From NCBI GenBank assembly GCA_030613225.1, contig JAUWMJ010000107.1, positions 1-8,358 on the forward strand: a stretch of 8,358 nucleotides of DNA. Direction: 5' to 3'. Origin of the DNA: Desulfobacterales bacterium (GTDB lineage: Bacteria > Desulfobacterota > Desulfobacteria > Desulfobacterales > JAUWMJ01). Positions 6,019 through 8,358 of the stretch are shown here, piece by piece (the first letter of the stretch is position 1; each line of letters begins with the position of its first letter). Below the pieces are notes generated by a model. That model had not been told where the DNA came from. It searched no databases and saw only the letters and a list, made by a program, of their open reading frames with translations. Made by a program: the position numbers and the translations under genes.

Positions 6019-6163
6019 AACTACTCAGGTTCAGAGGTTCACGGTTCATCGGTTCAGGGTTTTCGAGAAGGTTTCGATTTCGAATCGGATACGGAATTCA
6101 TCAAATTCTTAAGATACGCCAAGTCACTAACCGTGAACTGTGAACCTGGCAACCTGAGCAGTT
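6019..6163. repeat. 145-bp palindromic element upstream of qmoA
   Basis: AACTACTCAGGTT (6019-6031) matches the inverse of 6151-6163 at 12 of 13 positions. The homology continues into AGGTTCAC and GTTCA units. The left arm is a run of GGTTCA units with 7-8 bp period (6028-6057), and the right arm is the TGAACC counterpart (6129-6146). The centre holds two minor inverted repeats, CGATT/AATCG (6075-6087) and GAATT/AATTC (6094-6108). The element ends 31 bp before the qmoA ribosome site. Confidence 0.75.
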
Positions 6164-6205
6164 ACTAACAAACAGCTATTAACTTTTAATGCACGGAGGG
6201 ATAGC

Positions 6206-7483
6206 ATGACAGAAGACAAAGCAACCCCTGCAAGTGGAAGCATTTTGGTTGTTGGAGGAGGGATAAGCGGAATAACCACGGCCCTCGAAGCTGCTGAAGT
6301 GGGGTACGAGGTGTTTCTGGTGGAAAAAAATCCTTACCTGGGCGGAAGAGTAGCACAGCTTAACAAGTATTTTCCAAAGCTATGTCCTCCGACCTGCGGT
6401 CTTGAAATCAATTTCAGGAGAATAAAGGATAATCCAAGAGTAAAAGTATTGACAATGGCCGAAGTTGAAAAAGTTGACGGCACGCCCGGCAGCTACAACG
6501 TCTCTATCAAATTAAATCCTCGCTATGTTAATGAAAACTGCACCTGTTGCGGAGAATGCGAAGAAGTTTGCGAAACTTTGATAGACAGCAGCTATAATTT
6601 TGAAATGAATAAAATCAAAGGCGCATATCTGCCCTTTGAAATGGCCTTTCCTGCCCGGTATGTCATGGCTCCTGAAATTAAGGGAACAGATGATGCAAAC
6701 CGGTGTAAGGAATCATGTAAATACGATGCCATAGACTTTGATATGGAGGCAAAAACTATTGACCTGCAGGTTGGGGCCATTGTCTGGGCAACAGGCTGGG
6801 AACCGTATGATGCAAAGAAAATAGACAATCTCGGTTTTGGTCAATATCAAAATATCATTACCAATATGATGATGGAGAGAATGGCTTCTCCCAACGGCCC
6901 GACAAAGGGAAAAATAGCCCGTCCGTCAGACGGCAAGGAGCCTGAAAGCATTGCTTTTGTTCAGTGCGCCGGATCAAGGGATGAAAATCATCTTCCCTAT
7001 TGTTCCTATATCTGCTGTATGGCTTCCTTAAAACAGACTACATATGTACGTGAGCAGTATCCTGATGCTAAAATTTATATCTTTTATATAGATGTAAGGG
7101 CTCCGGGCCAGAGGTATGAAAAATTTTATCAAAAGATAAAAGAGGATGAAAACGTCTTTATGATTAAAGGCAAAGTTGCCGAGGTCAGTGAAGAAGATGG
7201 CACAGGAAATATCACCGTGGTTGCCGAGAATGCCGTAACCGGGGAAAAGACAAACCAGACTGTCGAAATGGTTGTCCTTGCTACCGGAATGCAACCGACA
7301 GCGGCAGGTGCAAAACTTCCTGCCGACCTGAAGTATAATGCTGATGGCTTTATCATTAACGATTTTGAGAAAGGCGGCATGTTTGCTGCAGGATGTGCCA
7401 ATAAACCTGCCGATGTCGTATCTTCAAATCAAAATGCAACCGGTATGGCCCTTAAGGCTATTCAAACCCTGGTGAAGAAGTAG
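6206..7483 (+). CDS. qmoA: Quinone-interacting membrane-bound oxidoreductase subunit A
   Basis: QmoA is an HdrA-like flavoprotein of QmoABC, which is believed to bring electrons from menaquinol to AprAB. The product has 425 residues. ILVVGGGISGITTA (13-26) binds FAD, and EKNPYLGGRVAQL (40-52) is the HdrA-type segment after it. CPPTC (60-64) is a conserved cysteine pair. Residues 112-122 hold C-x2-C-x2-C-x3-C (C112, C115, C118, C122), and C167-x3-C171 follows before YDAI. This resembles a two-cluster ferredoxin insert that has lost two cysteines, so probably one [4Fe-4S] remains. FVQCAGSRDE and YCSYICC (251-271) are HdrA-family motifs. GGAGG (6195-6199) lies six bases before ATG 6206. The next gene, qmoB, starts nine bases after the stop. 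Confidence 0.94.
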   Translation: MTEDKATPASGSILVVGGGISGITTALEAAEVGYEVFLVEKNPYLGGRVAQLNKYFPKLCPPTCGLEINFRRIKDNPRVKVLTMAEVEKVDGTPGSYNVSIKLNPRYVNENCTCCGECEEVCETLIDSSYNFEMNKIKGAYLPFEMAFPARYVMAPEIKGTDDANRCKESCKYDAIDFDMEAKTIDLQVGAIVWATGWEPYDAKKIDNLGFGQYQNIITNMMMERMASPNGPTKGKIARPSDGKEPESIAFVQCAGSRDENHLPYCSYICCMASLKQTTYVREQYPDAKIYIFYIDVRAPGQRYEKFYQKIKEDENVFMIKGKVAEVSEEDGTGNITVVAENAVTGEKTNQTVEMVVLATGMQPTAAGAKLPADLKYNADGFIINDFEKGGMFAAGCANKPADVVSSNQNATGMALKAIQTLVKK

Positions 7484-7487
7484 GAGG
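7483..7487 (+). promoter_or_regulatory. qmoB ribosome site overlapping the qmoA stop codon
   Basis: The last G of the qmoA TAG (7481-7483) is the first base of GGAGG, five bases before ATG 7493. The overlap favours translational coupling, which would keep QmoA and QmoB in balance. Confidence 0.8.
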
Positions 7488-7492
7488 TATCC

Positions 7493-8358
7493 ATGGATAA
7501 AAAGTATGGTGTATATATATGCACAGGCTGCGGAATCGGGGATGCCCTTGATATAAAAGACTTGTGCGGCGTACCGGAAGAAGAAGGGCTTCCTGTTCAA
7601 ACCCATCCGTTTCTTTGCGGCAAAGAAGGGATTGAACTGATAAAAAAAGATATTGAAGAAAAAAGCATCAATACCCTGGTTATTGCAGGATGCAGCCGAA
7701 GGGTCAATTTTGATGTCTTCAGTTTTGACGGCTGTATCGTTGACCGGGTCAACTTAAGAGAAGGGGTTGTATGGTCTCACCCGCGTTCTGAATTCCCGGC
7801 GCTTACTGAAGAACAAAAAGATAGCGAAGAGCATTTTGACCGGGTTCAGATGATGGCTGAAGACTACATTAAAATGTCAATGGCAAAGGTTGAGAAAATA
7901 GATCTGCCTGAACCGTCTTTGCTTGAAACTATCAGCAGAAAAATACTGGTCATCGGTGGTGGTATTACAGGGATCTCCGCTGCCATTGATGCTGCAAAAG
8001 CAGGATATGATGTAACCATTGTTGAAAAGGAAGCCGAGCTTGGCGGACATGCAAATCAGTGGCGCAAACAGCTCCCCCTGACCGATCCTTATGAAAGCCT
8101 GCTTTCGCCTATAATCGGCGATAAAATCAAAGAGCTTGATAATTATTCGAATATAACGGTCAAAACAGGTACGATTGTTGCCCGTATCGCCGGACAGCCT
8201 GGCGAATTTACTGTAACATTGAAAAAACCCGGTGAAAAAATCGAGTTTGATGTTCCTTATCCTCTCCCGGATGAAATGAAAGTTGATGAAAAAGGGAAAG
8301 AATTCGATGTGGAAAAACTCCATGAGATCTATATGGAGTATAACAAGGGAAGACAGGA
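7493..8358 (+). CDS. qmoB: QmoB N-terminal part, cut by the window end
   Basis: The frame is open from ATG 7493 to the window edge, giving 288 complete codons of what is normally a much longer protein. QmoB is the second HdrA-like subunit of QmoABC; the family carries a C-terminal MvhD-like part, which would lie outside. Residues 1-100 are the HdrA N-terminal domain: YICTGCGIGDALD with C10 and C13, then C25, HPFLCGKEGIE with C42, and VIAGCSRRVNF with C67. The Rossmann FAD motif is KILVIGGGITGISAA (150-164), followed by VEKEAELGGHANQW (177-190). The segment from about 245 onward is an acidic and lysine-rich stretch before the expected ferredoxin region. The start is set by GGAGG at 7483-7487. 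qmoC should follow downstream. Confidence 0.93.
   Translation, partial: MDKKYGVYICTGCGIGDALDIKDLCGVPEEEGLPVQTHPFLCGKEGIELIKKDIEEKSINTLVIAGCSRRVNFDVFSFDGCIVDRVNLREGVVWSHPRSEFPALTEEQKDSEEHFDRVQMMAEDYIKMSMAKVEKIDLPEPSLLETISRKILVIGGGITGISAAIDAAKAGYDVTIVEKEAELGGHANQWRKQLPLTDPYESLLSPIIGDKIKELDNYSNITVKTGTIVARIAGQPGEFTVTLKKPGEKIEFDVPYPLPDEMKVDEKGKEFDVEKLHEIYMEYNKGRQ

Larger units (their letters stand above)
5764..6205. other. aprA-qmoA intergenic region
   Basis: These 442 bp contain no gene. They hold the two palindromic elements and the 12-bp repeat listed separately. A qmo promoter is expected here because of the terminator upstream. TATTAA (6177-6182), TTTAAT (6185-6190) and TATAAA (5918-5923) are possible -10 boxes, but none has a good -35 partner at 16-18 bp, so I do not assign one. 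Confidence 0.6.

Noticed and set aside
7877..8323. Minus-strand frame of 148 codons
   Set aside because: It is antisense to qmoB. The plus strand encodes the FAD motif and HdrA-type sequence here.

Overview
The window carries the core of the dissimilatory sulfate-reduction electron pathway of an anaerobic sulfate reducer. AprB, AprA, QmoA and the start of QmoB are recognisable from motifs and order. Together with the AT-leaning composition and the type of intergenic repeats, they suggest Desulfobacterota, probably Desulfobacterales. The assignment is inference; no 16S or other marker is present.

Layout. Positions 1-120 hold the tail of an unseen neighbour and a strong plus-strand terminator. 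From 121 to 588 there is no gene, only nested palindromic short-period repeats. Two minus-strand genes follow: a pfkB/adenosine-kinase-type sugar kinase (2435 to 1437) and, downstream of it, a small membrane-anchored TPR protein (1287 to 589). A palindromic repeat element fills the gap between them. The divergent region 2436-3213 contains a plausible minus-strand promoter for the kinase, a 24-bp direct repeat, a MITE-like element of about 210 bp (2862-3073), and the probable aprB promoter with an AT-only palindrome. Then come aprB (3214-3651) and aprA (3716-5695), closed by an intrinsic terminator (5731-5763). A 442-bp intergenic region (5764-6205) follows, packed with two more palindromic heptamer-array elements and a 12-bp tandem repeat. 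It leads into qmoA (6206-7483) and qmoB (7493 onward, cut by the window end).

How the genes work together. AprAB reduces adenosine 5'-phosphosulfate to sulfite and AMP. QmoABC is the membrane complex thought to carry electrons from the menaquinone pool to AprAB. The sat gene that makes APS is not in the window, and qmoC is expected just beyond the right edge. The terminator and repeats between aprA and qmoA imply that the two units are largely transcribed separately.

The least ordinary feature is the non-coding DNA. At least five palindromic elements have arms built of 7-8 bp tandem units that fit one degenerate pattern, TGA(A/C)(A/C)C(C/T) or its complement. They fill most intergenic gaps and in two cases lie within 8 bp of a stop codon. 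I see no CRISPR array, tRNA, rRNA, transposase or defence gene.
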